A DNA stretch of 64,000 nt from DASVUC01 sp038237225. GTDB lineage: Bacteria > Planctomycetota > Phycisphaerae > Tepidisphaerales > Tepidisphaeraceae. Location of the stretch: positions 1 through 64,000 of the forward strand of contig JBBRYX010000017.1 of assembly GCA_038237225.1 (NCBI GenBank). Reading direction: 5' to 3'. A program made the translations under genes and the position numbers. The notes under the pieces were generated by a model, which saw only the letters and a program-made list of their open reading frames with translations, had not been told where the DNA came from and did no database searches. The first letter of the stretch is position 1; every line of letters begins with the position of its first letter. Shown here piece by piece: positions 1 to 6,503 of the stretch.

Positions 1-159
1 CCGCCGCCCCCGCACCGCCCCCCCCCGCCCTCGCGCCCCGGCGCGCCCCGATCCACCCCCCCGCACACCACCCCACACCCCCCCTGACTCAATCGCCCAA
101 TCATCAATTCTTCTTCGCGTCTTCCTCCGCGCCTCAGCGTCTCCGCGGTTGCATTTCAG

Positions 160-525
160 TTACCCCACGACGCCGCTCACCGGCACACCCACCGCCTGCA
201 CGATCGCCGCCGGCTGCGAAAGAATTCTCCAGTCGGTGAACCCATTGGACCCGATCCCCACATCAATCACGTTCGCACTCACGACCACCGGATCGCCGCC
301 GGGGAACCACAGATCATCCCCGGCGATGCCGACTTCGATCGCCGAGACATCGCCGCCCCCCCCGCCCGAAAGCGAAACGCTCCCGCTGAACGCGAAGCGA
401 TAGATGCCGTCTTCGAGACCGGTGACGCTGGTCACCGTGAGCGGACCGGAGGGCGTCGGCGCGATGATCGCGCGAGCGCGAATGCGGTGGTGCGGCGGCT
501 TTCTAGGATTGAAGATCGGAATCAT
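160..525 (-). CDS. Hypothetical small beta-rich protein
   Basis: A protein of about 121 residues with no family I recognise. I start it at the ATG at 523-525 (MIPIFNPRK...) because GGAG lies just upstream; the longer reading frame runs back through a hairpin. After a basic N-terminus the rest is rich in Val, Gly and Ser (SVSLSGGGGGD, VVVSANVIDVGIG), as in small beta-sandwich or exported structural proteins. There is no clear signal peptide or membrane helix. It follows the FnIII-like gene at 649-1338 on the same strand, so the two may be co-transcribed unless the hairpin at 569-609 ends transcription. The function is unknown. Confidence 0.55.
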   Translation of the reverse strand: MIPIFNPRKPPHHRIRARAIIAPTPSGPLTVTSVTGLEDGIYRFAFSGSVSLSGGGGGDVSAIEVGIAGDDLWFPGGDPVVVSANVIDVGIGSNGFTDWRILSQPAAIVQAVGVPVSGVVG

Positions 526-568
526 GGCTGCTCCATTGGGATGGACCTCAAGACCTAAAACCGCCAAG

Positions 569-609
569 ACATGAAACATGAAGAAGCGGGCCCTCTTCAT
601 GTTTCATGT
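569..609 (-). terminator. Strong stem-loop between two genes
   Basis: A perfect 16-bp inverted repeat (569-584 with 594-609; arms of the type ACATGAAACATGAAGA) has a 9-base GC-rich loop. It lies downstream of the 649-1338 gene and upstream of the 160-525 gene, so it could be an intrinsic terminator or attenuator. There is no clean T-tract, so it could instead be a dispersed palindrome. Confidence 0.4.
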
Positions 610-648
610 TTCACGGATTCACGGATTCACGCTTTCCCCCCCGGTGAC

Positions 649-1338
649 CTACGCCGCCAGGCGCGGACTCTCGGCGACGCTCGCCGTCATCTCGCCGGTT
701 CCGCCGACGCCGATGTTCACCAGGAACAGCGCCGCCGTGCCCATCGAGGTGGATCGCACGGCGACAATCCGGTAGGTGAGCACTGCCGCGCCGGCCGGCA
801 GCGTGTCATCGGTCAACGACCTGACCCCGCTGCTGCCGATGAACGTAAACGCCCCCCCCGCGCCCGTGCTCGCGCTGCCGATCCTGCGGAACACCTGGTA
901 GGTCGTGCCCTGCGAGCCCGCCGGATTCGCGCACTTCCAGTTGAGCTTGAGCGAGCCCACCGGGTTGAGCGCTGCCGTGAAATCGGTCGGCATGCCCGGG
1001 GGCGGCACCGGGGTCGGGATCGCCGGTGGAGGAACCTGCGCCAGCACGTAGATGCTGCCGCCGGCGATGTCCGCCTTGGCCCGAATCTGCCTGAGAATGC
1101 CCGCGCCCGCGACGCCCATCGCACTGACGGCGAGGTTCAGCGTCAACGTCTTCGCCTTGGCCTGCGCGAAGATCAACTGCTGCGCATCAAAGGCCGCTCG
1201 AGCCGCGCTGGTCTTAGTCGCCAGGTCCGCAACCACCGGGGCGGTCGACCCGATGGGAACGGCCTGCGCCGTCCACTGGGTCAGGCGATCCTCATACCAC
1301 TGAATCTTCTCGACCTGCTTAACGGGGACAACACTCAT
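649..1338 (-). CDS. Fibronectin type III-like domain protein
   Basis: A protein of about 229 residues. The N-terminal 85 residues are predicted helical (EKIQWYEDRLTQW, then Ala-rich AARAAFDAQQLIFAQAKAK). A Pro-rich hinge (VPPPAIPTPVPPPGMP) leads to a domain of about 100 residues with fibronectin type III features: LKLNWKC, TTYQVFRRIGS and LTYRIVAVRS match the B, C and F strands of that fold. The start at 1336-1338 is chosen because GGAG lies 6 bases upstream. No signal peptide is visible. The role is unknown; a structural or surface-binding function is an inference from the FnIII-like domain. The 160-525 gene lies downstream on the same strand. Confidence 0.65.
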   Translation of the reverse strand: MSVVPVKQVEKIQWYEDRLTQWTAQAVPIGSTAPVVADLATKTSAARAAFDAQQLIFAQAKAKTLTLNLAVSAMGVAGAGILRQIRAKADIAGGSIYVLAQVPPPAIPTPVPPPGMPTDFTAALNPVGSLKLNWKCANPAGSQGTTYQVFRRIGSASTGAGGAFTFIGSSGVRSLTDDTLPAGAAVLTYRIVAVRSTSMGTAALFLVNIGVGGTGEMTASVAESPRLAA

Positions 1339-1792
1339 CATGAACTCCATGGGCTCGTGTGACCAAAGCCCCAAAGAAATCTCCCATCCCCCCCGCCCCC
1401 CCGCACCCGCGCCGATCCCATTGATCGACCCGCTGCCGATGGTTCATCACACACCTCTCGAATCGGCGAAGCGCGCGACCCACTTAACCAACCCACCCGC
1501 ACAATCGGAAAATCTCCCCGCCCCCCCGCGCCCCCCCGCGCCCCCCCGCAACCCACTGATCCAAGAGCAGAGAGCGCGAAGCTCAACGATGGGAGAAGGC
1601 ACGTAGGCACGAAGGCACGAAGGCACGGAGTGAGGGTGAAGGGAAGAAGGGATTGAGTGAATCCCTCCCTCTTCTCCCCACTCTCTGCCTGATTGCCTCG
1701 TCCCTCCCTTCGTGCCTCCGTGCCTGCGTGCCTTCGTCCCTTCCGCCTGCGTGCCTCCGTGCCTTTTGCCTCCGTGTCTCAGCGCGGGTTCC
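1339..1792. repeat. Low-complexity, gene-free DNA with ~10-bp repeats
   Basis: No gene is supported here. From about 1375 to 1560 the plus strand is extremely C-rich, with runs such as CCCCCCCGCGCCCCCCCGCG. From about 1598 to 1770 there are short tandem units of the type GGCACGAAGG on one side (about 1604-1630) and their inverted form CCTTCGTGCC on the other (about 1700-1765), with a non-repetitive spacer between. Reading frames through this DNA give Arg/Pro-rich or repetitive peptides in several frames at once, the mark of repeat rather than coding sequence. Confidence 0.6.
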
Positions 1793-2023
1793 CAATAACG
1801 CCCCGCGGAGCTCCATCGCAAGCCTTGGGAGGAGCATCGCAAGGACGCGGAGGAGCATCGCAAGCCTTCGGAGGCGCATCGCAAGGGCGCGGAGGAGTAT
1901 CGCAAGGACGCGGAGGCGTTTCGCAAGCCTTAAGTGGAGTTCCGCAAGCCTCGAAAACCCTATCGCAAGCCACAAACAGCGCATCCCGTGGCCTCGATGG
2001 AACGTCGAAGGGATTTGGAGCGA
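1793..2023. repeat. 21-bp tandem repeat array (about 8 good copies)
   Basis: Units of exactly 21 bp of the form CATCGCAAG + 12 bases (GACGCGGAGGAG or CCTTCGGAGGCG) begin at 1814, 1835, 1856, 1877, 1898, 1919, 1940 and 1961. Decayed copies sit on both sides. Because 21 is seven codons, several frames stay open. On the minus strand (frame 1583-2119) the array reads as leucine heptads (LRVLAILLRALAMRL); on the plus strand it reads as Arg/Ser heptads. I cannot show that any frame is translated, so no CDS is called. Confidence 0.8.
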
Positions 2024-2157
2024 ACCCAACCGGTCCCTCCTGATTGCGAGATTCAGGCGTGACCCATTATCCTCTTTAAGGGATCGCACATCGAATTTTA
2101 GTTTATCTCGGTCCTTCATCGCGTATCAATGTGCGACCCCTTAGCATTTCCTAACGA

Positions 2158-3414
2158 TCAGATGTTGAACTGCAACAGCGCCGTCACCAGCAGTTGCGGC
2201 CCGCCACTATCCTCATCCCGGATCGTCCGACCCACAGTGGCTTGGAACTGAACGTGGTCATTGAATGTATAGACCGTGCCGACTTGGACGACGCCCGAGT
2301 AGTCGCCTGCGATCCCTAACAAATCTGTGCCGTTCAACTCAACCCCGACGTTCCAATGATCGGCCAACTGATACTGCGCGGCCACGCCGTAGATGAATCG
2401 GTTGTCACTCTCATCGCTCAACGCCCATTGATACCCGGCTTCACCATAGACGTAGAGCTTGTCGAACGTCTTGCCGATTTGCATCGGGAAACGCACGCCC
2501 CAGCCGCGGGTACCCACGCCGTTTGTCGCAGTTGGAAAAGTGACGTTCGGCGCCATCGACAATGCGGGAATCCAGGGGTCAAGCCGCTCATCGAGAAAGC
2601 GCCACTTGAATTTGAAATCAGTGTCGGCAAGACCTGTATGCGCTCCGCCGTCTTTAGGCCAGACCGTCTTTTCCGCCAGCGTTAGGTTCAGTTTGAAGTG
2701 TTCAACGATACTGTAGTTCAGATCGAGGATCGGGGCCGCGAGGACGTTCGCATTGACGTTGCTTTCGTACACCAAAGCGGGCTTAATTTCCCAGCCCTTT
2801 GGAGCGAAGCCGGGATCATCGGTAAGGAAGGGAGATCCGGCGAACGCCAGACTCGGTGGCAGCAACGCCAGTGGCAGCAGCCAGAAGATGGCCTTCCAGC
2901 CTTTGACCCGTGCGCGTGCCCGATACATTTGCCAGTAGAGAATTCCGCCCGTAACCACCAGCACGACAAGAGCCGTCCCCCAAAACATTCCAAGCACCAC
3001 GCCGCCGTCGCCAAAGACTTCGCCCGTGTGCAAGCGAAGGATGAACGATTCACGCACGTCCGTTTCATCCTTTTCAATCGCCCCGGTGTCCGCATTGATC
3101 ACCAGCTTGCGAGCAGCAGAACCCACGACATGAAATGTAACGGTCGGATGGTCGCCCTTTAACTGAACCTCAAAGGCATCCAGCCTGGCGGTGCCGACCT
3201 TAGCCTGTACCGCCGCGCGGGCACGGTCGAACTTCGCCGCGACGTCAGCGCCGGTGGTGTCCAGCGAGAAGGCCGACGTCACCGTCGCCAGCTTCTCCCT
3301 CTGGGCTTCCTCCTCCCCAAAGAATTGCTGGAATTGAAGTAGGACTCCGGTTACGGCGACGGAAAGTAATAGCACTGCAAAGGGAAGTGCGATCCAACGG
3401 TGCCACTTGCGCAC
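2158..3414 (-). CDS. PepSY membrane domain fused to outer-membrane barrel
   Basis: 418 residues, starting at a GTG (3412-3414) with AAGGAG 7 bases upstream. Residues 1-180 resemble PepSY-associated membrane proteins: an N-terminal helix (WIALPFAVLLLSVAVTGVLL), a soluble PepSY-like part with the HTGEVFG segment, and a second helix (WGTALVVLVVTGGILYW). At about residue 175 a second, complete signal peptide appears (basic MYRARARVKGWK, hydrophobic IFWLLPLALLPPSLAFA, then G-S). It is followed by about 225 residues of alternating beta-strand sequence ending in FQFNI-type strands (LLVTALLQFNI), typical of transporter-like outer-membrane barrels (Phenol_MetA_deg type). The frame is open throughout. 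Cleavage after the internal signal would release the barrel; that is inference. The small gene at 3491-3877 lies 76 bp upstream. Confidence 0.75.
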   Translation of the reverse strand: MRKWHRWIALPFAVLLLSVAVTGVLLQFQQFFGEEEAQREKLATVTSAFSLDTTGADVAAKFDRARAAVQAKVGTARLDAFEVQLKGDHPTVTFHVVGSAARKLVINADTGAIEKDETDVRESFILRLHTGEVFGDGGVVLGMFWGTALVVLVVTGGILYWQMYRARARVKGWKAIFWLLPLALLPPSLAFAGSPFLTDDPGFAPKGWEIKPALVYESNVNANVLAAPILDLNYSIVEHFKLNLTLAEKTVWPKDGGAHTGLADTDFKFKWRFLDERLDPWIPALSMAPNVTFPTATNGVGTRGWGVRFPMQIGKTFDKLYVYGEAGYQWALSDESDNRFIYGVAAQYQLADHWNVGVELNGTDLLGIAGDYSGVVQVGTVYTFNDHVQFQATVGRTIRDEDSGGPQLLVTALLQFNI

Positions 3415-3490
3415 GATGATGCTCCTTGAAAGTAGACAACGGGCCTTCGACAGAAGGCGCAGGACGCGGCGTCAATGTGGTGGTGGCGAA

Positions 3491-3877
3491 TTACAAGCGC
3501 AGCGGTAGCGCAGGCGGCGGGAAAGGCATACAGAGTTCAGCGGGAAGTGGCGTCGGTGCGTTGGCAGGAGCGGTCGCTTGAAGCAGCCACGCCAATCCAG
3601 CGAGATCGGGAAGCGGCAACGCCAGCGTCACCGGACGATGCTCGTTGACCCAGCACGGGGCTACGACCTGGCCGGGCGGAATGAGCTGATCGGCGTCGCC
3701 GAAAGCCTCGCCGCTAGAACACTCAGACGAGTGCTGCTCCATCTGCTCAAATGCTCTGAACGTCGGCTCGACGACAAGAACCCAGAGCGCGAAGATGACG
3801 AGGATTGTTCGCAATTCCGGGACGCTAACTTGCGCCGCCGCGCCGGTCAAGCAGAGGCGAGGATAAAGGGGTCGCAC
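3491..3877 (-). CDS. Hypothetical small membrane-associated protein
   Basis: A frame of 128 codons starting at GTG (3875-3877). It contains one hydrophobic helix near the N-terminus (TILVIFALWVLVV), a short acidic/polar stretch with a Cys (HSSECSSGEAF) and a Pro-rich C-terminus. An internal TTG just before the helix is an alternative start. It precedes the PepSY-barrel gene by 76 bp on the same strand and sits within the same inverted-repeat-bounded segment, so the two probably travel and act together. I recognise no family. The start codon overlaps the AAGGGGTCGCACAT motif, so the true start is uncertain. Confidence 0.5.
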   Translation of the reverse strand: MRPLYPRLCLTGAAAQVSVPELRTILVIFALWVLVVEPTFRAFEQMEQHSSECSSGEAFGDADQLIPPGQVVAPCWVNEHRPVTLALPLPDLAGLAWLLQATAPANAPTPLPAELCMPFPPPALPLRL

Positions 3878-3930
3878 ATCGATTAGGATGCGGGAGTGCG
3901 CCGTTCGGCTTCCTCAGCGCTCTGGGCTTC

Positions 3931-4035
3931 ATGCCAGGCTGGGAGCGTCTGTTCGGTTTTGCCGGTTTCTTCGGCTTCCTGGGCTTGGCCTGTACCGTTG
4001 AGGCGGCCCACCGCATGAGAACCCGAAAGGCCTGA
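3931..4035 (+). pseudogene. Remnant of a cassette-borne membrane protein
   Basis: A 34-codon plus-strand frame (MPGWERLFGFAGFFGFLG...) continues an open, hydrophobic frame that begins near 3890 (FGFLSALGF). It looks like the C-terminus of a small Phe/Gly-rich membrane protein whose 5' part was lost at the AAGGGGTCGCACAT motif at 3866-3883. It ends 45 bp before an attC-like inverse core (4080-4088), the usual place for a cassette gene's stop. Both points support a truncated gene cassette, but the frame is short. Confidence 0.35.
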
Positions 4036-4079
4036 CCATGGGAGGACATGATGACTACGCAAGAGCGCGCGCCCGGCTG

Positions 4080-4105
4080 CGACATAACCCGCCAATGCAG
4101 TGGAC
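4080..4105 (+). other. attC 5' half (remnant)
   Basis: CGACATAAC-CCGCCAATGCAGTGGACC has the same layout as the 5' halves of the two better sites downstream (ATAACCCGCC...GGAGCGGACCG). The sequence then changes abruptly into three AAGGGGACA repeats, and no matching 3' core follows, so this is a broken site. Confidence 0.5.
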
Positions 4106-4114
4106 CGGAGGGAG

Positions 4115-4163
4115 CTAAGGGGACAGAGGGAACTAAGGGGACAGGAAACTGAAAAGGGGACAT
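4115..4163 (+). repeat. Three AAGGGGACA repeats
   Basis: CTAAGGGGACAG occurs at about 4115 and 4133, and AAAAGGGGACAT at about 4152. A fourth copy (TAAAGGGGACAT) lies at 5734-5745, where the last attC is truncated. Such motifs are found near REP-associated tyrosine transposases in other bacteria (general knowledge), but no transposase is present here. Confidence 0.55.
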
Positions 4164-4318
4164 CTTAGAATTTCCCTTTGAAAGTCCGCCATGGATCATG
4201 TGGAGGTCCCCTGTAGACTTCCCCACCAGCCCCAACGTGTTACACTATCCCGTGTCATGGCGTCGCGCGACGCCAATCCCCCGGCACGTCATTTTGCGCG
4301 CGGGTCAGGTCAAGCCTA

Positions 4319-4756
4319 GTGATGCGGCGTCCGCAGCTCTGCCAACTTTCCATTCTCTTCGCCGCGGTGACTCTCGCGGGGTGTTTCTCCGCAACGGCAA
4401 CTGTCGTCCCGCGGGTGAGTGGTCGCGTCGTAGACATCACCGGAGCACCCATTGCTGGCGCGACGGTCAGCATCGCTCGGGCAGACTCGCCCGGTGAGAA
4501 GTCTCGGGAGGTCAGGACGGATCGGCAAGGCCGCTTTCAACGCGGCGAAGAGCGGCGGTGGTTCTTGGCGGTGGCCGTCGCGGCGCACGCGATAGGGCCG
4601 GAGTTCACCGCAACGGCTTCACATCAGGGCATGCAGTCCACGCCCAAGCGGTTCGGCGGTGATCTGCTGAAGCAGCAGCTCTTTGGGGTAACCAATCCGA
4701 GCGAGGCATTTGATCTCAGCGACTTGATGATCAACCAACGTCCAAGCAGTCCCTGA
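4319..4756 (+). CDS. Cassette lipoprotein with carboxypeptidase-regulatory-like domain
   Basis: 145 residues, starting at GTG 4319 or the adjacent ATG 4322. The N-terminus is a type II signal peptide with lipobox LAGC (Cys at about 22), so the product should be a lipoprotein. Residues 33-75 (VSGRVVDITGAPIAGATVSI, then a TDRQGRF motif) match the carboxypeptidase regulatory-like / CNA-B type beta-sandwich that starts many surface proteins. The remainder is unassigned. The stop at 4756 is only 2 bp before the attC inverse core, the typical position of a cassette gene. GTGATGCGG at the start resembles the core GTTATGCGG with one change, so the gene may begin almost on the recombination site. Confidence 0.7.
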   Translation: MMRRPQLCQLSILFAAVTLAGCFSATATVVPRVSGRVVDITGAPIAGATVSIARADSPGEKSREVRTDRQGRFQRGEERRWFLAVAVAAHAIGPEFTATASHQGMQSTPKRFGGDLLKQQLFGVTNPSEAFDLSDLMINQRPSSP

Positions 4757-4758
4757 CA

Positions 4759-4906
4759 CCGCATAACCCGCCAAGGACGCGGCGAGGGGGACGGCGCGGC
4801 GAGGGGGATGGGAATCATTTCCGGATAGGCTGATCCGAACTCGCAAAGGGTTTGGCGGAAAATGACTCCCGTCCCCTTGGGCCCTCCCAACGGCATTTCG
4901 TTATGC
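4759..4906 (+). other. attC site 1 (about 148 bp)
   Basis: It begins with the inverse core CCGCATAAC (4759-4767) and ends with the core GTTATGC (4900-4906). Inside, GGGAATCATTTCCG and CGGAAAATGACTCCC form a long imperfect hairpin flanked by further G-rich/C-rich pairing, so the bottom strand can fold as expected of an attC site. The length falls in the longer range of known attC sites. Confidence 0.8.
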
Positions 4907-4981
4907 GGCGGACTGCCGTTGCGATAGAATGAGCGGGAAGGTTCCATGGGCGTACGGTCCCAAATCAATAGGAGATCTCCA

Positions 4982-5188
4982 ATGCGTGTTGCAGTACAAA
5001 TGATCGTTGGAATGTCGGTATGTGCTGTAGCCCTCATGATGTCCTCGTGGGCGCTCAAAGACAACTCGGCTGGGCCGTGGGTGGACGCCGGACTGTATTT
5101 GGCGACAGGTTGTTTCTTTGCGACCCAGATCATTTTGGCGTTCCCCCAGATAGTGAGGCCGCGTCGGATCGGTATCACGCGCGATTGA
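4982..5188 (+). CDS. Cassette gene: small membrane protein
   Basis: A protein of 68 residues starting at ATG 4982, with AGGAGA 7 bases upstream. It has two probable membrane helices: MIVGMSVCAVALMMSSWAL near the N-terminus and GLYLATGCFFATQIILAF in the second half. A short positively charged tail (VRPRRIGITRD) follows. I recognise no family. It occupies its own cassette (core at 4900, inverse core at 5212-5220) and stops about 23 bp before the inverse core. The 76-bp leader with its own ribosome-binding site implies independent translation, as is common for cassettes. Confidence 0.65.
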   Translation: MRVAVQMIVGMSVCAVALMMSSWALKDNSAGPWVDAGLYLATGCFFATQIILAFPQIVRPRRIGITRD

Positions 5189-5211
5189 CGGGTTCACGGC
5201 GATTCCGGCCG

Positions 5212-5315
5212 CCGCATAACCCGCCGCTGGAGCGGACCGCGGCGGCGGTATACTTCACCTGCGGTCGAGCGTCGCGCGGGCGCCGTCGCGGTCGCTCGAT
5301 GGCATTACGTTATCT
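5212..5315 (+). other. attC site 2 (about 104 bp)
   Basis: It runs from the inverse core CCGCATAAC (5212-5220) to the core GTTATCT (5309-5315). The left arm GCCGCTGGAG pairs with CTCGATGGC next to the 3' core, leaving an unpaired base as in classical L boxes. TCGAGCG pairs with CGCTCGA nearer the loop. The 5' half is nearly identical (one mismatch in about 54 bp) to the half-site at 5669-5726. Confidence 0.85.
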
Positions 5316-5320
5316 CCGCC

Positions 5321-5653
5321 ATGGCAGTACCGCTCGATTACGCTCCGCCATCTCCATCGCGGCGAGGTCGCGTCGTTCTGGGATGGGCGCTTTGCTGCGT
5401 CTGCATGCTCCTGTCCCTCCACGTCGCCGCGACCTCGATCCGCATCGCGTGGGTGCTTCGCCACCCCCCGTACAACCCGGAATGGGCACTCATCGAGCGG
5501 GACCTCAGCTACTTCCTGCCGCCGCTGATAGCCGCCGTCGCCGGCGCCTGCTGGTGGGTGTGCCGGCGCCTGCGCATCGGGTGGAGGGCGTCGGGTGCTG
5601 CCGTCGTCCTCGCGTTGGTCGCGTGGCTCTGCGCGATCGTAAGCTTCCCTTGA
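5321..5653 (+). CDS. Cassette gene: membrane protein with three helices
   Basis: 110 residues starting at ATG 5321, only 12 bp after the start of the cassette core. Hydrophobic segments are VVLGWALCCVCMLLSLHVAA (about 18-37), FLPPLIAAVAGACWWV (about 65-80) and GAAVVLALVAWLCAIV (about 92-107), so it is an integral membrane protein with short loops. I recognise no family. The stop lies about 13 bp before the inverse core at 5667-5677. There is almost no room for a leader, so translation may rely on readthrough from upstream or on a leaderless message. Confidence 0.65.
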   Translation: MAVPLDYAPPSPSRRGRVVLGWALCCVCMLLSLHVAATSIRIAWVLRHPPYNPEWALIERDLSYFLPPLIAAVAGACWWVCRRLRIGWRASGAAVVLALVAWLCAIVSFP

Positions 5654-5668
5654 CCGTTCGGTGGCAGC

Positions 5669-5726
5669 GGAGATAACCCGCCGCTGGAGCGGACCGCGGC
5701 GGCGGTATCCTTCACCTGCGGTCCGG
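5669..5726 (+). other. attC 5' half (truncated site 3)
   Basis: The inverse core GGAGATAAC (5669-5677) and about 50 further bases match attC site 2, but similarity ends near 5726 and a TAAAGGGGACAT motif follows at 5734. No 3' core occurs before the convergent methyltransferase gene that ends at 5776. The array is therefore broken at this end. Confidence 0.7.
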
Positions 5727-5775
5727 GAGACCGTAAAGGGGACATCCAGAATATCCGCGGGCGGTTCGCGGGCGC

Positions 5776-6435
5776 TTAAGGCTTTTTCGCGCGGAAGATG
5801 AACTGGTATTGCATGAAGGGGATGGCGCACAGGATTTTGCCGGCGGTCCTGGCAATCGCGCGTTTCAAATTCGCGTTCTTGAAGATCGGGGGGATGGGGG
5901 GCCCCCAGTCGGTGTGGGTGGATTCCACGATCAGGCCGGCGCGCTGCATGAGATTTTTCCAGCCCCAGTAGTGGGTGCGGAACTCCAGGGGTTGTTCCGT
6001 GCGGACGTAGAAGTTGGGGACGATGAGGACGGCTTTGGCGCCGGGACGAAGGACTCTGGTGATTTGTGCGAGGCCCTGGTTGATGTCGGGGAAGTGCTCG
6101 AGGGAGCCGTTGCAGAAAAGGCGGTCGATGGAGTTGTCGGCGATGGGGAGGTGGGTTCCATCCGCCTGGATCCAGAGGACTTGCGGGGCGTGCCGGCGGG
6201 CGAGGGTCAGGGCGGTGCGGGAGAAGTCCAGGCCGATGACTTTGGCGGCGCGGCCTTCGTCTTTGGCGAGTCGGGCGGCCCAGCCGGCGCCGCAGCCGAG
6301 GTCGAGGAAGGTGGCGCCCATGAGGGGGTGGAGAAGTCGGAGGGCGTTCCAGATGCGTGCGGTGTCGGGGCGCGCGGCGTCCTGGGCGAAGTGGTATTCG
6401 GTGTCGTAGAAATCGCGCGGATGCGCTGGGGTCAT
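5776..6435 (-). CDS. Class I SAM-dependent methyltransferase
   Basis: A protein of 219 residues from ATG 6433-6435 (MTPAHPRDFYDTEYHF). The SAM-binding motif I is clear (FLDLGCGAGWAARLA, about residues 43-57), followed by the acidic strand-2 end (VIGLDFSRTAL), motif II (ADGTHLPIADNSIDRLFC) and a post-motif strand (LRPGAKAVLIVPNFY). This is the Methyltransf_11 (UbiE-like) pattern. The C-terminal 60 residues are basic and hydrophobic. It follows the GT2 glycosyltransferase gene by 68 bp on the same strand, so methylation of a lipid-linked sugar or glycan is a reasonable inference; the substrate cannot be read from the sequence. Confidence 0.85.
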   Translation of the reverse strand: MTPAHPRDFYDTEYHFAQDAARPDTARIWNALRLLHPLMGATFLDLGCGAGWAARLAKDEGRAAKVIGLDFSRTALTLARRHAPQVLWIQADGTHLPIADNSIDRLFCNGSLEHFPDINQGLAQITRVLRPGAKAVLIVPNFYVRTEQPLEFRTHYWGWKNLMQRAGLIVESTHTDWGPPIPPIFKNANLKRAIARTAGKILCAIPFMQYQFIFRAKKP

Positions 6436-6503
6436 GGCTCTTAATTGTCGGGAAGTTCGGGCGGATGTCACGTTGATGGGGATCGCGATCGGGCGGAGGC
6501 GGA

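Larger units (their letters stand above)
2129..3883. mobile_element. Segment bounded by inverted AAGGGGTCGCACAT motifs
   Basis: The minus strand at 2129-2143 and the plus strand at about 3866-3883 share AAGGGGTCGCACAT-GAT almost exactly, in inverted orientation. A further related copy (AAGGGATCGCACATCGA) lies just outside at 2078-2094. The two genes 2158-3414 and 3491-3877 lie inside. No transposase is present. That this was mobilised as a unit is an inference; the motif resembles the AAGGGGACA repeats at 4115-4163 and 5734-5745. Confidence 0.35.
4080..5745 (+). mobile_element. Integron gene-cassette array without integrase (CALIN)
   Basis: Four attC-type sites or halves (4080-4105, 4759-4906, 5212-5315, 5669-5726) separate short plus-strand genes. 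In both complete cassettes the inverse core at the 3' end is the exact complement of the core at the cassette's own 5' end: GTTATGCGGCGG (4900-4911) with CCGCCGCATAAC (5209-5220), and GTTATCTCCGC (5309-5319) with GCGGAGATAAC (5667-5677). That is the rule for circular cassettes cut by IntI at G/TT. Gene orientation and the tight gene-to-attC spacing also fit. No intI or attI is visible in the window. Confidence 0.8.

Noticed and set aside
1583..2119. 178-codon minus-strand frame through the 21-bp array
   Set aside because: Openness follows from the 21-bp period and flanking repeats; other frames are open as well, so coding is not supported.
2870..2900. Possible frameshift joining two separate genes in the PepSY-barrel frame
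   Set aside because: The frame is continuous and no internal stop or ribosome-binding site separates the parts; kept as a true fusion, with a check suggested.
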